From: Streptomyces cyaneofuscatus
Lineage (GTDB): Bacteria; Actinomycetota; Actinomycetes; Streptomycetales; Streptomycetaceae
Assembly: GCF_000718135.1 (NCBI RefSeq)
Contig: NZ_JOEM01000007.1
Location: 372,001 to 436,000, forward strand
DNA length: 64,000 bases
Reading direction: 5' to 3'
The notes beneath the pieces are model-generated. The model was not told where the DNA came from. It searched no databases and saw only the letters and a list, made by a program, of their open reading frames with translations. The position numbers and the translations under genes were made by a program. This document shows positions 1-8,290 of this stretch, in pieces; position 1 is the first letter of the stretch; the number at the start of each line of letters is the position of its first letter.

Positions 1-1
1 C

Positions 2-211
2 CACCTCTTCCCGGACCTGCCGAGCAACCGGTACGCCGAAGTCGCGGTGAAGGTGCGCGCGCTGTTCGAGAAGTACGAGCTGGAGTACGTCACCGGCCCG
101 CTGCCCAAGCAGGTGTTCTCCGCGTGGCACAAGGTCTTCCGGCTCTCGCTGCCGAACCGGAAGCCCAAGGCCGGAACACCTGATCACGAGCGGGAACTGG
201 TCACCGCCTGA
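2..211 (+). CDS. Fatty-acid desaturase, C-terminal end (partial)
   Basis: The last 69 codons of a gene that begins upstream of the window, open from the first bases to a TGA at 209-211. The peptide starts HLFPDLPSNRY and continues with EKYELEYVTGPL. This is the C-terminal region after the third histidine box of membrane fatty-acyl desaturases, where the final His of the EHHLFP box binds the di-iron centre. The family inserts double bonds into acyl chains at the membrane using O2 and ferredoxin-type electrons. The identification rests on this tail only, so substrate and regiochemistry cannot be inferred. A second, complete desaturase of related type lies at 34916-35959 on the minus strand. A hairpin at 229-264 follows the stop. 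Confidence 0.75.
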   Translation, partial: HLFPDLPSNRYAEVAVKVRALFEKYELEYVTGPLPKQVFSAWHKVFRLSLPNRKPKAGTPDHERELVTA

Positions 212-228
212 CTCCGGAGACGAAAACT

Positions 229-264
229 CGCCCGAAGCCGGCCACCCCGAGGCCGGTTCGGGCG
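229..264 (+). terminator. Hairpin after desaturase
   Basis: Arms CGCCCGAAGCCGGCC (229-243) and GGCCGGTTCGGGCG (251-264) pair over about 14 bp with a single bulged base and a 7-nt loop, 18 bp after the desaturase stop. There is no U-tract, as is usual for Streptomyces terminators. Confidence 0.7.
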
Positions 265-275
265 ACAACTCCAGC

Positions 276-455
276 TCAGCGCACCCTTCCTCGCGCCTTC
301 AGCGGCACCGCAGGCAGCACCGGGCCGGAATCGGAGGGCCGTCGTAGCCCTTCACCTCACCGGACCTGGTCCCGTTCATCCAGTCGTGGCGGACCTGCGC
401 GATGTCCTCCCGGGACCATCCGGTCCAGTTCCGGAACACAACATCGGTATACCGT
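276..455 (-). pseudogene. Pirin-family 3' end relic
   Basis: Reading the minus strand gives FRNWTGWSREDIAQVRHDW followed by GTRSGEVKGYDG. After a one-base frame change near 326-333 it continues PAVPLKARGRVR and a TGA at 276-278. The complete pirin at 11469-12434 ends FRNFIARSGEEIVQARNDW, SRFGEVQGYDG, TTPLKPRGRVR, so this is the last ~55 codons of a diverged homologue with an indel. Upstream of about 460 the frame meets a stop and similarity ends. It has no start codon and is a relic. Because its 3' end aligns with that of the intact gene, it could be the displaced end of an insertion target or simply a decayed paralogue. Confidence 0.65.
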
Positions 456-466
456 TTCACCCCAGC

Positions 467-1166
467 TCAGGGGCTTGATCGACCATCCGGGGTCAGCAAT
501 AGGTCAGCAAGACGCCCGGGAGTCGACAACATGGCCACCATCAACCTCGTCCGCGGCATGGCAGCCATCAGACGCTGGGACACCTCGATGTCCGCCCAGC
601 GGACAGCCACGATGACAGCCCTGATCGCGCAGGCCACCGCTATCGCGCCCAGGCCAACAGCCGCCATCCACAGTCCTGTTGCGTAGGGGCGCCGGGACAT
701 TCGGGCGTAGGTGCGGGTCCACCTGGCGGCGAGGCCCAGGACGTACGTCAGGTAACACCCGGCTCCGCCGTAGAAGACAGCGATCTGTGGAACCGTCATG
801 TCCGCGGTGCTGAAACTGCCGGCGAAGACCTCGTGCGGCACCGATACGGCAGCCAGGGTGATGACCACCACGACGGCCACGACGGCGACCGCCTCCTTGT
901 TCGCCCTGCGACGGCTCGCCTCCTCGTCAGCGGCGGAGTAGAGGTAGAAGCACATCAGGAAGTACATCGCGACGAGCAGCAGCACGTTCTGGACCAACTT
1001 CGCCGCCCCGTGCCCCGCAACCGTGTCAACGCCGGTCGCGCCTCCCGGCATAGCGATGGGATAGGAAAGCGTGACGCAGAGAAGGCAGAGAGTCACCGAT
1101 CGCAAAGGCGCGTCGTGGGGGGTTCGCCACAGCTTGTAGAGCTTCCAGGCAAGGGCCCCACCCCTG
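467..1166 (-). pseudogene. MAB_1171c-type putative membrane transporter, truncated at both ends
   Basis: The minus-strand frame begins at about 1166 with WKLYKLWRTPHDAPLRS and runs to a stop at 467. It contains four or five hydrophobic helices (for example LVQNVLLLVAMYFLMCFYLY and VAVVAVVVVITLAAVSV). The LYxLWRTPRDxxLR block followed by paired helices recalls the putative transporter family named after MAB_1171c, common in actinobacteria beside XRE regulators and normally near 400 residues. Here the N-terminal helices and the C-terminal soluble part are absent. Its 5' side runs directly, in another frame, into a GNAT gene that lacks its own 3' end, so one deletion probably removed both. Function is unknown. 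The assignment rests on recalled family pattern. Confidence 0.5.
491..509. repeat. Tandem GGTCAGCA repeat, left copy
   Basis: GGTCAGCAATAGGTCAGCA is an 8-bp word repeated at 11-bp spacing. The near-identical AGTCAGCAAAAGGTCAGCA occurs at 11282-11300 in the same orientation. Each copy lies beside a pirin 3' end. Confidence 0.5.
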
Positions 1167-1446
1167 CGCGGGCGGCGAGATGGAGCTGCTCCAAGCCCAT
1201 CTCCTTTCGAGCAAGGGTGCGGACCTCGCGCATCAACTGCATGCCGAGTCCGCGGCCGCGTACCGCAGGGCGGGTCTGCACGTGGTGCACGGTCCCCCAG
1301 TGCCGTACGAGTTCGAACGGATCGCGGCGCACGTTCAGCCAGCCCGCCAGCTCCCCCTCGACGTGAACGGCGAGCAGCCGGCTCGTCTCCGGCGCCAGGG
1401 CCGCGATGATCGCCTCGACGGCCGACGCCGTCTGCGCGAGGTCCAC
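1166..1446 (-). pseudogene. GNAT N-acetyltransferase, 5'- and 3'-truncated
   Basis: The frame reads VHHVQTRPAVRGRGLGMQLM followed by REVRTLARKEMGLEQLHL. It contains the acetyl-CoA-binding R/QxxGxG/A loop (RGRGLG) of GCN5-related acetyltransferases, which transfer acetyl groups to amines. The family normally ends with a Tyr- and Trp-rich strand (FY...GW...GRWPGALR); that is missing because the frame turns into unrelated residues near 1166, where the truncated membrane gene begins. The GTG at 1444-1446 has no ribosome binding site, and the expected N-terminal strand is missing. It is best read as a remnant. Confidence 0.6.
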
Positions 1447-2043
1447 GGGAGGGAACGGAAAACCTGCGGCGCCCCCGGCGTTGGTCGCCTCAACCCGAGA
1501 GATCTTGGCACGCCCGCCGCTTCACACGCCAGGCCCTTGGCCGGGGTCCGGTTCCGTTGTGGTGGGACACGGTGGCCGGACCGGACCGGCCAACGGTCCG
1601 CGTTCACCAGGCTGATGGAAGACGTCACAACAACCCCCACGCCCAGAAGCGTTCGCCGTTCACACTCGAATGAGACGAACCTGCCGGTCACCAGGGTTCA
1701 GCGAGAACGCTCAATCTTCAGTGCGACAGGACGCCAGGTCACGGGGAGGGGGGAAGGGAAAGATGCCACGCAAGCCATTAGGCCGCTTGTTCGATTCTTG
1801 CGACAAGCGTGCCTGCCCGAACACGGCGATTCGATGACTTCGCGTCCTGTGCCATCGGAGATGAGCCCGCGCCAATGCACTCCGAGTGAACGTGCGTCCG
1901 TGTCACCGAAGATTGATTGCGCTGGTCAGATGGCCGGGGGGGGTCGGCCTGTTGTCGAGGATGGACCCGTGCCCGCGCCGGGAAGGCGTGGCGGAGGTTC
2001 GGCGTAGATGGAGCAACGCGCCGGCGGGTGGAGACGCCCCTCG
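1447..2043. other. No recognisable gene
   Basis: Between the GNAT remnant and the ArsR stop all six frames are either short or of unnatural composition, and no family motif was seen. The stretch is less GC-biased than its neighbours around 1620-1920, which fits decayed or transferred DNA. Confidence 0.5.
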
Positions 2044-2466
2044 TCAGTGGCCGACGGCGGCAGGTTCGCCGGCGGGGACGTCGTGCAGTCCGAGGCGCAG
2101 GTGCTCGACGTGGTAGAGGGCCTGGTCGAGGAGTTCGGCGACGTGGTTGTCGTAGAGGGAGTAGATGATGCTGCGGCCCTGACGCTCCCCGGTGACCAGG
2201 CCGAGGTTGCGCAACAGGCGGAGTTGGTGCGAGCAGGCAGAGTTCTCCATGCCGACGGCTTCGGCGAGGTCACCTACCGAGCAGGGGCCCTCCTGGAGGC
2301 GGGCCAGGATGTAGAGCCGGGAGGGGGTGGCCAGGGCCTGGAGGGTGGCGGCGACGTCGGCGGTGCCGACCGCGTCGAGGCGCTCGCGGGTGCTGGCGCT
2401 GGCGGTGGTGTCGCGTCCGTGGCCCATGCTCCCCATCATACCGATGAGACTTGAAGACCTGTTCAT
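2044..2466 (-). CDS. ArsR/SmtB-family metalloregulator
   Basis: A 140-residue winged-helix repressor. The DNA-binding part is ALATPSRLYILARLQEG, then VGDLAEAVGMENSACSHQLR, then the wing GLVTGERQGRSIIYSL. The C-terminal helix carries DNHVAELLDQALYHVEH, the Asp/His/His pattern of the SmtB/CzrA alpha-5 metal site, where Zn, Co or Ni binding releases DNA. The ATG at 2464-2466 is chosen because AGGA lies 5 bp upstream; later ATGs (MGSMGHG) are possible. It is divergent from the P1B-4 ATPase gene with only 57 bp between the two starts, so it very probably represses the exporter and itself. Which metal it senses cannot be told from the sequence. Confidence 0.9.
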   Translation of the reverse strand: MNRSSSLIGMMGSMGHGRDTTASASTRERLDAVGTADVAATLQALATPSRLYILARLQEGPCSVGDLAEAVGMENSACSHQLRLLRNLGLVTGERQGRSIIYSLYDNHVAELLDQALYHVEHLRLGLHDVPAGEPAAVGH

Positions 2467-2523
2467 ATGTTCCTGTACGGTGGAGGTGTTGCCCTCGTCC
2501 CGCCCGTGAAGGGTTGTTTTGTC
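2467..2523. promoter_or_regulatory. Divergent arsR / P1B-4 ATPase control region
   Basis: The 57 bp between the two start codons must hold both promoters and the ArsR operator. The AT-richer segment CTGTTCATATGTTCCTG (2460-2476) contains GTTC-ATAT-GTTC and lies over the arsR start. It is the most likely operator, though it is not a clean palindrome. Confidence 0.4.
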
Positions 2524-4500
2524 ATGTCTTCTGCCCTGGACCAGCGGTCCGCGCCGCCCGCCGGCGGCCCTCCCCAGGCCTTGCCCCCGCGCCGTACCCG
2601 TCTGCTCGCGCTGCCGGAAGCCCGGTGGGCGCTCGCCTCGCTGGTGCTGTTCCTCCTCGCCCTGCCCGTCTACTTGCTGGACGGCCCGGCGTGGCTGTGG
2701 GGCACCTTGTTCGCCGCGACCTACATGACCGGCGGCTGGGAGCCGGGCTGGGAGGGCCTGAAGGCGCTCAAGGACAAGACGCTGGACGTGGACCTGCTGA
2801 TGGTCGTCGCCGCCCTGGGGGCCGCCGCGATCGGGCAGATTTCCGACGGCGCGCTGCTGATCGTCATCTTCGCCACCTCCGGCGCATTGGAGGCCGCCGC
2901 GACCGCACGGACCGCCGACTCCGTGCGCGGCCTGCTCGACCTGGCCCCGGCCACCGCCACCCGGCTTCTGCCCGACGGCACCGAGGAAGCGGTCGATACC
3001 GAGCATCTGGCGGTCGGGGACACGATCCTGGTCCGGCCCGGCGAGCGGGTCGGCGCGGACAGCCAGGTCCTCGACGGCTCCAGCGACGTCGACCAGGCCA
3101 CCATCACCGGCGAACCGCTGCCGGTGGCCAAGCAGGCAGGGGACGAGGTGTTCGCCGGCACGGTCAACGGCACCGGCGCCCTGCGCGTACGGGTCGAGCG
3201 CGACCCCTCGGACTCGGTGATCGCCCGGATCGTGAAGATGGTCGAGGAAGCCTCCGAGACCAAGGCCCCGACCCAGTTGTTCATCGAGAAGATCGAACAG
3301 CGGTACTCGATCGGCATGGTCATCGCCACCCTCGCGGTCTTCGGTACCCCGCTCGCGTTCGGTGACACCCTCCAGTCGGCGCTGCTGCGCGCGATGACGT
3401 TCATGATCGTGGCCTCACCCTGTGCGGTGGTGCTGTCCACCATGCCGCCGCTGCTGTCCGCCATCGCCAATGCCGGACGGCGCGGCGTGCTCGCCAAGTC
3501 CGCCGTCGTCATGGAACGCCTAGGCCAGGTCGACCTCGTGGCCCTGGACAAGACCGGTACTCTCACCGAAGGCACCCCCCGCGTCACCCGCGTCCACCCC
3601 CTTCCCGGCAGCGGCCTGGATGAGGACGGCCTGCTCGCCCTGGCGGCAGCGGCCGAGCACCCCAGCGAACACCCCCTTGCTCGTGCCGTCGTCGAAGCCG
3701 CCCGCGAACGCGGCCTTCACCTGCCCGCGGTCACCGGCTTCTCCTCCGTCCCCGGCGAGGGCGTCACCGCCACCGTCGACGGCCACACCGTCCAGGTCGG
3801 CTCCCCCTCCCGGCTGCTCACCGACAGCGCCACCGCGCCGCACGAGACGATCGTGGCCGAGCTGGAGGACAGTGGGAGGACCGCGGTGGCCGTGCTGCGG
3901 CATGGCACTGTGATGGGTGTCCTCGGCATCGCCGACCGGCTGCGGCCCGATGCGGCGGCGACCGTGGCCGCACTCACCAAGCTGACCGGCCGCACCCCCG
4001 TCCTGCTCACCGGCGATAACGAAAGCGCAGCCCGGCATCTGGCCGCCGAGGTCGGCATCACCGACGTCCGCGCCGGACTACTGCCGCAGGACAAGGTGGC
4101 GGCGGTGAAGGCGTGGGAGGCGGAGGGGCGCCGGGTGCTGGTGGTCGGCGACGGCGTCAACGACGCCCCCGCCCTGGCCGCCGCGCACTCCGGGATCGCG
4201 ATGGGCAAGGCGGGCTCCGACCTCGCCCTGGAGACCGCCGACGCCATCGTGGTGCGCGACGAACTCGCCACCATTCCCTCCATCGTCCAGCTCTCCCGCA
4301 CCGCACGCCGCCTCGTCATCCAGAACCTGGCCATCGCCGGGTCGTTCATCACCGTCCTCGTCGCCTGGGACCTGATCGGCACCCTGCCCCTGCCCCTGGG
4401 CGTCGCGGGGCACGAGGGCTCCACCGTCATCGTCGGCCTGAACGGCCTGCGCCTGCTACGCGAAGCAGCCTGGCCCCGCATCACCAAGGACACCGCGTGA
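2524..4500 (+). CDS. P1B-4-type heavy-metal-transporting ATPase
   Basis: A membrane efflux pump of 658 residues that drives metal ions out with ATP. Visible motifs in order: TGEP actuator loop, SPC in the sixth helix (FMIVASPCAVVLS), DKTGTLTEG with the phosphorylated Asp, HP (AEHPSEHPLA), GDGVNDAPAL hinge, and HEGSTVIVGLNG in the last helix. SPC instead of CPC together with HEG[S/G]T defines the P1B-4 class, associated with Co2+, Fe2+ or Ni2+ rather than Cu+ or Zn2+. No N-terminal CxxC metal domain is present. ATG 2524 is preferred; an in-frame ATG at 2467 would overlap the control region. It is divergent from arsR and followed by a 14-bp hairpin at 4513-4545, so it is a single-gene transcript. 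Confidence 0.93.
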   Translation: MSSALDQRSAPPAGGPPQALPPRRTRLLALPEARWALASLVLFLLALPVYLLDGPAWLWGTLFAATYMTGGWEPGWEGLKALKDKTLDVDLLMVVAALGAAAIGQISDGALLIVIFATSGALEAAATARTADSVRGLLDLAPATATRLLPDGTEEAVDTEHLAVGDTILVRPGERVGADSQVLDGSSDVDQATITGEPLPVAKQAGDEVFAGTVNGTGALRVRVERDPSDSVIARIVKMVEEASETKAPTQLFIEKIEQRYSIGMVIATLAVFGTPLAFGDTLQSALLRAMTFMIVASPCAVVLSTMPPLLSAIANAGRRGVLAKSAVVMERLGQVDLVALDKTGTLTEGTPRVTRVHPLPGSGLDEDGLLALAAAAEHPSEHPLARAVVEAARERGLHLPAVTGFSSVPGEGVTATVDGHTVQVGSPSRLLTDSATAPHETIVAELEDSGRTAVAVLRHGTVMGVLGIADRLRPDAAATVAALTKLTGRTPVLLTGDNESAARHLAAEVGITDVRAGLLPQDKVAAVKAWEAEGRRVLVVGDGVNDAPALAAAHSGIAMGKAGSDLALETADAIVVRDELATIPSIVQLSRTARRLVIQNLAIAGSFITVLVAWDLIGTLPLPLGVAGHEGSTVIVGLNGLRLLREAAWPRITKDTA

Positions 4501-4512
4501 GCAGACGCACCC

Positions 4513-4545
4513 GCCGTGCCGTCCCCGGCCCGGGGGCGGCACGGC
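4513..4545 (+). terminator. Terminator of P1B-4 ATPase gene
   Basis: GCCGTGCCG (4513-4521) pairs with CGGCACGGC (4537-4545), and the inner TCCCC pairs with GGGGG, giving a 14-bp stem with a 5-nt loop, 13 bp after the stop. Confidence 0.85.
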
Positions 4546-4866
4546 CCACTGACACCGTCTGCCGAGGCTGCTGCTGCTGCGGTACCCCCAAGGTCCGAAG
4601 GTGGACCGGTTGTCACCGCAGTTGGACCACCGCGAGTTCGTGACAGCGGAGATTGGTCGTCACAGGACGGGGTGCCCGGCTCTCTGAGCCGTCCGGAGCA
4701 GGGCAGGGGCTGCTCCGGGGTACTGGTGGAGACGGTGCACGGAACAAGCCGGTGGACGAGGTGTGTCAGCCCCTGCCGGTAGCGCGATGCTGGCACACGG
4801 TCGTCTGGGACGCGGTGGCTCTAGATTCCATCCGGCGGATCATATGACTTTCTGACCGGTCGCTCG
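4546..4866. other. Gene-free stretch with a hairpin
   Basis: No coding frame is convincing. CCGGAGCAG (4693-4701) and CTGCTCCGG (4710-4718) form a perfect 9-bp stem with an 8-nt loop. Nothing else is recognised, and the right side runs into the insertion-sequence relic. Confidence 0.45.
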
Positions 4867-5459
4867 TTGGTTAGGTCATGGGTCCGGGGGGGTCCGACGA
4901 ATCATGAGTGGTCGTTACTGGAGCCGCATCTGCCTCCGCAGGTCGTGGCGGCCGGTGGAACGATCACCGGACCGTGCTCAACGGGATCCTGTTCCGGGTC
5001 CGCACCGGTGTTCCGTGGCATGATCCGCCGGAACGCTACGGCTCCTGGCGGACCGTCTACGAGCGGCATCGCCGCTGGTCGGCGGACGGCACCTGGGGCC
5101 GGATCCTGCAGGCGGTCCAGGCCGACGCCGACCTTGCCGGACGGATCGACTGGTCGATGGTCGGCGTCGACTCGACGTCCTGTCTGGCCCACCAGCACAG
5201 GGCGGGCGCCCGCAAGGTCAGGCCGCGGGTCCCGATAGAAGGGACGACGCCCCGGCACCACCGCCCCGATGACGGACTCGGGCGGTCCCGGGGCGGTCTG
5301 ACCTCCAAGATCCACCTCGCCGGTGAAGGCGGCTGCCGCCCCATGGCTCTTCTGGTCACGCCAGGTCAGTGGGGTGACGCCCCGCAAATGATCGAGGTCC
5401 TGGACCGGATTCGGGTTCCCCGCCCGCTGGGCGGACGGCCCCGGGCCCGCGCCCTCTGA
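4867..5459 (+). pseudogene. IS5-family transposase remnant
   Basis: The N-terminal frame reads TNHEWSLLEPHLPPQ. After a frame change near 4940 it continues RWNDHRTVLNGILFRVRTG, PWHDPPERYGSWRTVYERH, GVDSTSCLAHQH, then GRSRGGLTSKIHLAGEGG. This is the DUF4096 and first DDE (VDST) part of IS5/IS4811-like transposases of actinobacteria. The protein stops at 5457-5459 just after GGRPR, so the second Asp (usually in DKAYSS) and the catalytic Glu are lost. It resembles the intact transposase at 8291-9181 in layout but is a different element. With both a frameshift and a 3' truncation it is inactive. Confidence 0.85.
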
Positions 5460-5498
5460 CAAGTGATCTTGACTGTGTGCCAGGTGAGTTCGATCGCT
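5451..5498 (+). repeat. Inverted repeat, left arm, flanking the LysM/BON gene
   Basis: The 48 bp beginning GCCCTCTGACAAGTGATC match the reverse complement of 6141-6188 at 42 of 48 positions. The inner part, TGACAAGTGATCTTG, also resembles the left end of the IS at 7534-9199 (TGACAATT plus GATCTTG). It is probably an insertion-sequence end. Confidence 0.65.
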
Positions 5499-5729
5499 TG
5501 CGAGCAGCACGGCCAGAAGCAGCGCCGACCTCGGTGACTCGGACGGGCGACGACCGTGTGGATCAGGGTCGTGCCAAGCCTGTTCGCGCCTACGGTGAGA
5601 AGGCAATTGATTACCGACAGGAGGCATCCGGATGTCGCTGCACTCGTTCGACAAGGAAGCAGGCGAGAAGGTCCCCGGCCTGTTTCTCCCCTCCGACGCC
5701 CATGAGCACTGCTGAAGCACATCGAGAGC

Positions 5730-6065
5730 GTGGGCCTGGGCCGCCCCGACGTCTTCCCCGAGGTTCAGGACGACAAGATCACCCTCAAGGGCAAGGCGGG
5801 CAGCCAGGAGGAGAAAGAGAAGCTCATCCTCGCGAGCGGGAACATCAACGGGGTGGCGACCGTCGACGACCAGATCACCGTCACCGGCCCCGCCGCCCAG
5901 GCCGCCCGATTCGTCACCGTCAAGGCCGACGACAACCTCCCGGCCATCGCCGAGTCCGCGTACGGCGATGCCAACAAGTTCCGGAAGGTCTTCGAGGCCA
6001 ACAGGCCGATGCTTGGCCACCCGGACAAGATCTACCCCGGCCAGGTCCTGCGCCTGACTGACTGA
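5730..6065 (+). CDS. BON/LysM peptidoglycan-binding protein, N-terminus frameshifted
   Basis: The 111-residue frame contains a short BON-like segment (ITLKGKAGSQEEKEKL, then INGVATVDDQITV) and a C-terminal LysM domain (FVTVKADDNLPAIAESAYG to YPGQVLRLTD). This is the layout of YgaU/Kbp-like proteins, where LysM binds peptidoglycan or N-acetylglucosamine. The start shown is GTG 5730. The original start was probably ATG 5632, which has a strong AGGAGG 7 bp upstream and encodes MSLHSFDKEAGEKVPGLF. That frame ends in TGA at the point where the LLKHIESVG frame begins, so part of the N-terminal region was lost with a frame change. The product may therefore be made poorly or not at all. The gene sits alone between 48-bp inverted repeats. 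Confidence 0.7.
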   Translation: MGLGRPDVFPEVQDDKITLKGKAGSQEEKEKLILASGNINGVATVDDQITVTGPAAQAARFVTVKADDNLPAIAESAYGDANKFRKVFEANRPMLGHPDKIYPGQVLRLTD

Positions 6066-6140
6066 CAGTAGGTCCGGCGCGGGACCGGGCCACACCGGAC
6101 CCGCGCAAAAGCGGCGGCTGGCCAAAAGCCGCCCGGACCA

Positions 6141-6188
6141 GGCGGTCAAACTCACCTGGCAAACAGTCAAGGTCACTTGTCGGAGGGC
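6141..6188 (-). repeat. Inverted repeat, right arm, flanking the LysM/BON gene
   Basis: Its reverse complement starts GCCCTCCGACAAGTGACC and matches 5451-5498 with six mismatches. The two arms bracket about 640 bp that contain only the LysM/BON gene. Confidence 0.65.
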
Positions 6189-6366
6189 AGCCCGAAACCC
6201 GAGAGTAATTGTCAAGAGCTGTGGATCGGTGGGCGGAGCGAGGGCGAGGTGCCCTCGTGCTGTCGTGGTTCCATCGATGGTTCGGTGAGTGCCGAACCGT
6301 CCGGCCGGTAGCGTGCCGAGTCCTGTGCGGGAGACGCCCGCGCTGGTAAACGCCGGAGGCGACCCG

Positions 6367-6966
6367 ATGTCGGAGACAGATCTGAAGCAGCAGCTCGCCG
6401 AGCGATTCCGCGAAGTCAACGGCGACCATCCGATGACCGATACCGATGACGCATACGTCAGCGCGCAGTTCGTTGCCCTGGAGGAACTGTGCGCAATTCA
6501 TGGCCGCGATGCCGATGCGGTCCGCCGGCTGATGCTGGGGCGGCATCTGCCGCTTCCGGGATATCTGCGCTCCGACGGTGCCGAGATGGTGCCGGCCGAC
6601 CTGCTCGCTCTCGCCGACGAAGCTGGCGGCGTAGAGCTGCTCGAAGCGTGGTTCACCGCTCACTGGGCCGACCCGATCACCGGTAAGGCGGAGTGGAGTG
6701 CGTATCTCAGCGGACAGTACGTGTGCCTGCACTCGGTGACCCCGGCCGCCATTCAGCGCAAGGATTACCTGACGACCGCGATCAGCGCCGCAGCGAACGA
6801 GCCGGATGCCGGTTCAGCACGGTGGTCCGAGCGGCTGCACGCACTGGTCGACGAACTCGACACGCTGGAACCGGCGTTCACGGCCTACGACCGTCTTCGG
6901 TTCGGCGGACCCACGTCCCGGGACACCTGCATCGACGCCCCGCGCGCCCGCTTCCCGCGCCGGTGA
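6367..6966 (+). CDS. DUF6058 family protein
   Basis: A 199-residue protein with a helical, Asp/Glu-rich composition: MTDTDDAYVSAQFVALEELC, LMLGRHLPLPGYLRSDG, EAWFTAHWADPITGKAEWSA, SGQYVCLHSVTPAAIQRK, RFGGPTSRDTCIDAPRARFP. This pattern is that of DUF6058, a family often listed with natural-product clusters but with no established activity. ATG 6367 is chosen for GGAGG 8 bp upstream. There is no signal peptide or membrane helix. It stands alone: an IS256 relic begins 43 bp after the stop on the opposite strand, and inverted repeats lie upstream. It looks intact, unlike most of its neighbours. Confidence 0.75.
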   Translation: MSETDLKQQLAERFREVNGDHPMTDTDDAYVSAQFVALEELCAIHGRDADAVRRLMLGRHLPLPGYLRSDGAEMVPADLLALADEAGGVELLEAWFTAHWADPITGKAEWSAYLSGQYVCLHSVTPAAIQRKDYLTTAISAAANEPDAGSARWSERLHALVDELDTLEPAFTAYDRLRFGGPTSRDTCIDAPRARFPRR

Positions 6967-7624
6967 CCCGGATCCGTGGGTGGCGTTCCGCGGATCGGTT
7001 GCGATCGCTCATGCCGCGCGGGCTTCGGGACGTTCGACGAGGCGGCCGCGTTGGAAGCGGGCTCCGGCGCGGACGAGGGCGACGAGATGGGGCGCGTTCA
7101 CGGCCCGCCACCGGGCCTGGGTGGACTCAACAAGCTCGAAGACCATCGTCAGGGCTGCAGTACGGGAGCCGGCGCCACGGGTGACCTTGGTCCGCAGCCG
7201 GACGGTGGCGAACGTGGACTCGATCGGGTTGGTCGTCCGCAGATGGATCCAGTGTTGGGCGGGGAAGTCGTAGAAGGCCAGTAGCTCAGCCTCGTTGTCG
7301 GTGATCTTCTTGACGGCCTTGGGGAACTTCGCGCCGTAGAGCTGGGTGAACGTCTTGACCGCCGCCTTGGCGTGGTCGCAGTCTTCGGCGTGGTGGATGT
7401 CCTGGACGGCCTTCTTCGCGCCGGGCTGCGCGGACTTCGGCAGGGAGTCGAGGACGTTTGCGGTTCTGTGGACCCAGCACCTCTGCTCGCGGGTTTCGGG
7501 AAACACCTCGGCCGGGGCCTTCCAGAAGCCTAGGGGGTGCCTGACAATTCCGGTCTGATCAGCGAAATTCGGCTGAGCTGGCAATCCGGAGGTGCGCCGA
7601 TCGGCTGGGGGGACTGGGCAGTGG

Positions 7625-8254
7625 CTACGAACGGCGGGCCAGTAGATGGGTGTCGAGGAAGCCCCGATCAGAGGATGGATCGTGGAGCAGCCGGGCGAAG
7701 GGATCGAGCCCAGCATCGCCCAGCAGTTCGGCGAGGCGATCCACCGGCCAGCTGTAGGCGGGCGCCACCTTGTGGTCGAACCGGACCGGTACTTGTCCGT
7801 CGGTCCCGAAGAAGGAGACCAGGAGCAGACCGTTCGGTGCCAGGACGCGTACCTGTTCGGCGAGCAGCTCCGGTAGTTCCCCCGGAGGGGTGTGAATCAT
7901 TGAGTAGTGGGCCAGCACGCCGCCGAGCGCGGCGTCCTCGATGGGCAGGGATTCCATCCGCGCCTCTTGGAAGCGCAGCGCCGGATGGGCCTGCCGGGCG
8001 TGGTCGACCATGCCGGGGGCAAGGTCTAGTCCGAAGGCGTCCAGGCCGAGTTCGTGCAGCATGGCTGTCAGATGTCCGGGCCCGCACCCGACGTCCGCTG
8101 TCCGCAGGTTGCCCGTCGCGCGCACCAGTTCGGCGAAGGTGCCGATCATGGCCCGGGAGAAAGGCTGTGTTTCCAGCCGGTTTGCGAACAGCGATGCGTA
8201 CAGCTCGACGACACCGTCGTAGGCCGTCCTGGTCTCGTCCTGATGATTCGCCAC
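7625..8254 (-). CDS. Class I SAM-dependent methyltransferase (IS passenger)
   Basis: A 209-residue Rossmann-fold methyltransferase. Motif I is TADVGCGPGHLTAMLHELG, the acidic loop follows as AFGLDLAPGMVDHAR, then MESLPIEDAALGGVLAHYSM for the motif IV region and VRVLAPNGLLLVSFFG near the end. It is of the UbiE/Methyltransf_11 kind with unknown small-molecule substrate. GTG at 8252-8254 (VANHQDETRTAYD) gives a full-length protein for the family; no earlier in-frame start is plausible because it would enter the transposase leader. It lies wholly inside the inverted repeats of the IS and is transcribed away from the transposase. The coding frame is intact and of typical codon use, so it may be functional. 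Confidence 0.85.
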   Translation of the reverse strand: MANHQDETRTAYDGVVELYASLFANRLETQPFSRAMIGTFAELVRATGNLRTADVGCGPGHLTAMLHELGLDAFGLDLAPGMVDHARQAHPALRFQEARMESLPIEDAALGGVLAHYSMIHTPPGELPELLAEQVRVLAPNGLLLVSFFGTDGQVPVRFDHKVAPAYSWPVDRLAELLGDAGLDPFARLLHDPSSDRGFLDTHLLARRS

Positions 8255-8290
8255 GGGCAGGACTCTATAGCCGGTCTGATAATTGATCTT

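Noticed and set aside
276..455. Exact attachment-site duplication of the pirin gene end
   Set aside because: The two copies differ too much (many substitutions and an indel) to be a recent duplication, so only an older or replaced end is possible.
1180..2007. 275-codon plus-strand frame through the GNAT remnant
   Set aside because: No motif, Arg-rich and antisense to GNAT sequence.
2467..2523. Upstream start (ATG 2467) for the metal ATPase
   Set aside because: It would sit directly in the divergent control region and add residues without family support; ATG 2524 is preferred.
4902..6419. 505-codon minus-strand frame over the IS5 relic and LysM gene
   Set aside because: The opposite strand carries transposase and LysM motifs; this frame is a by-product of base composition.
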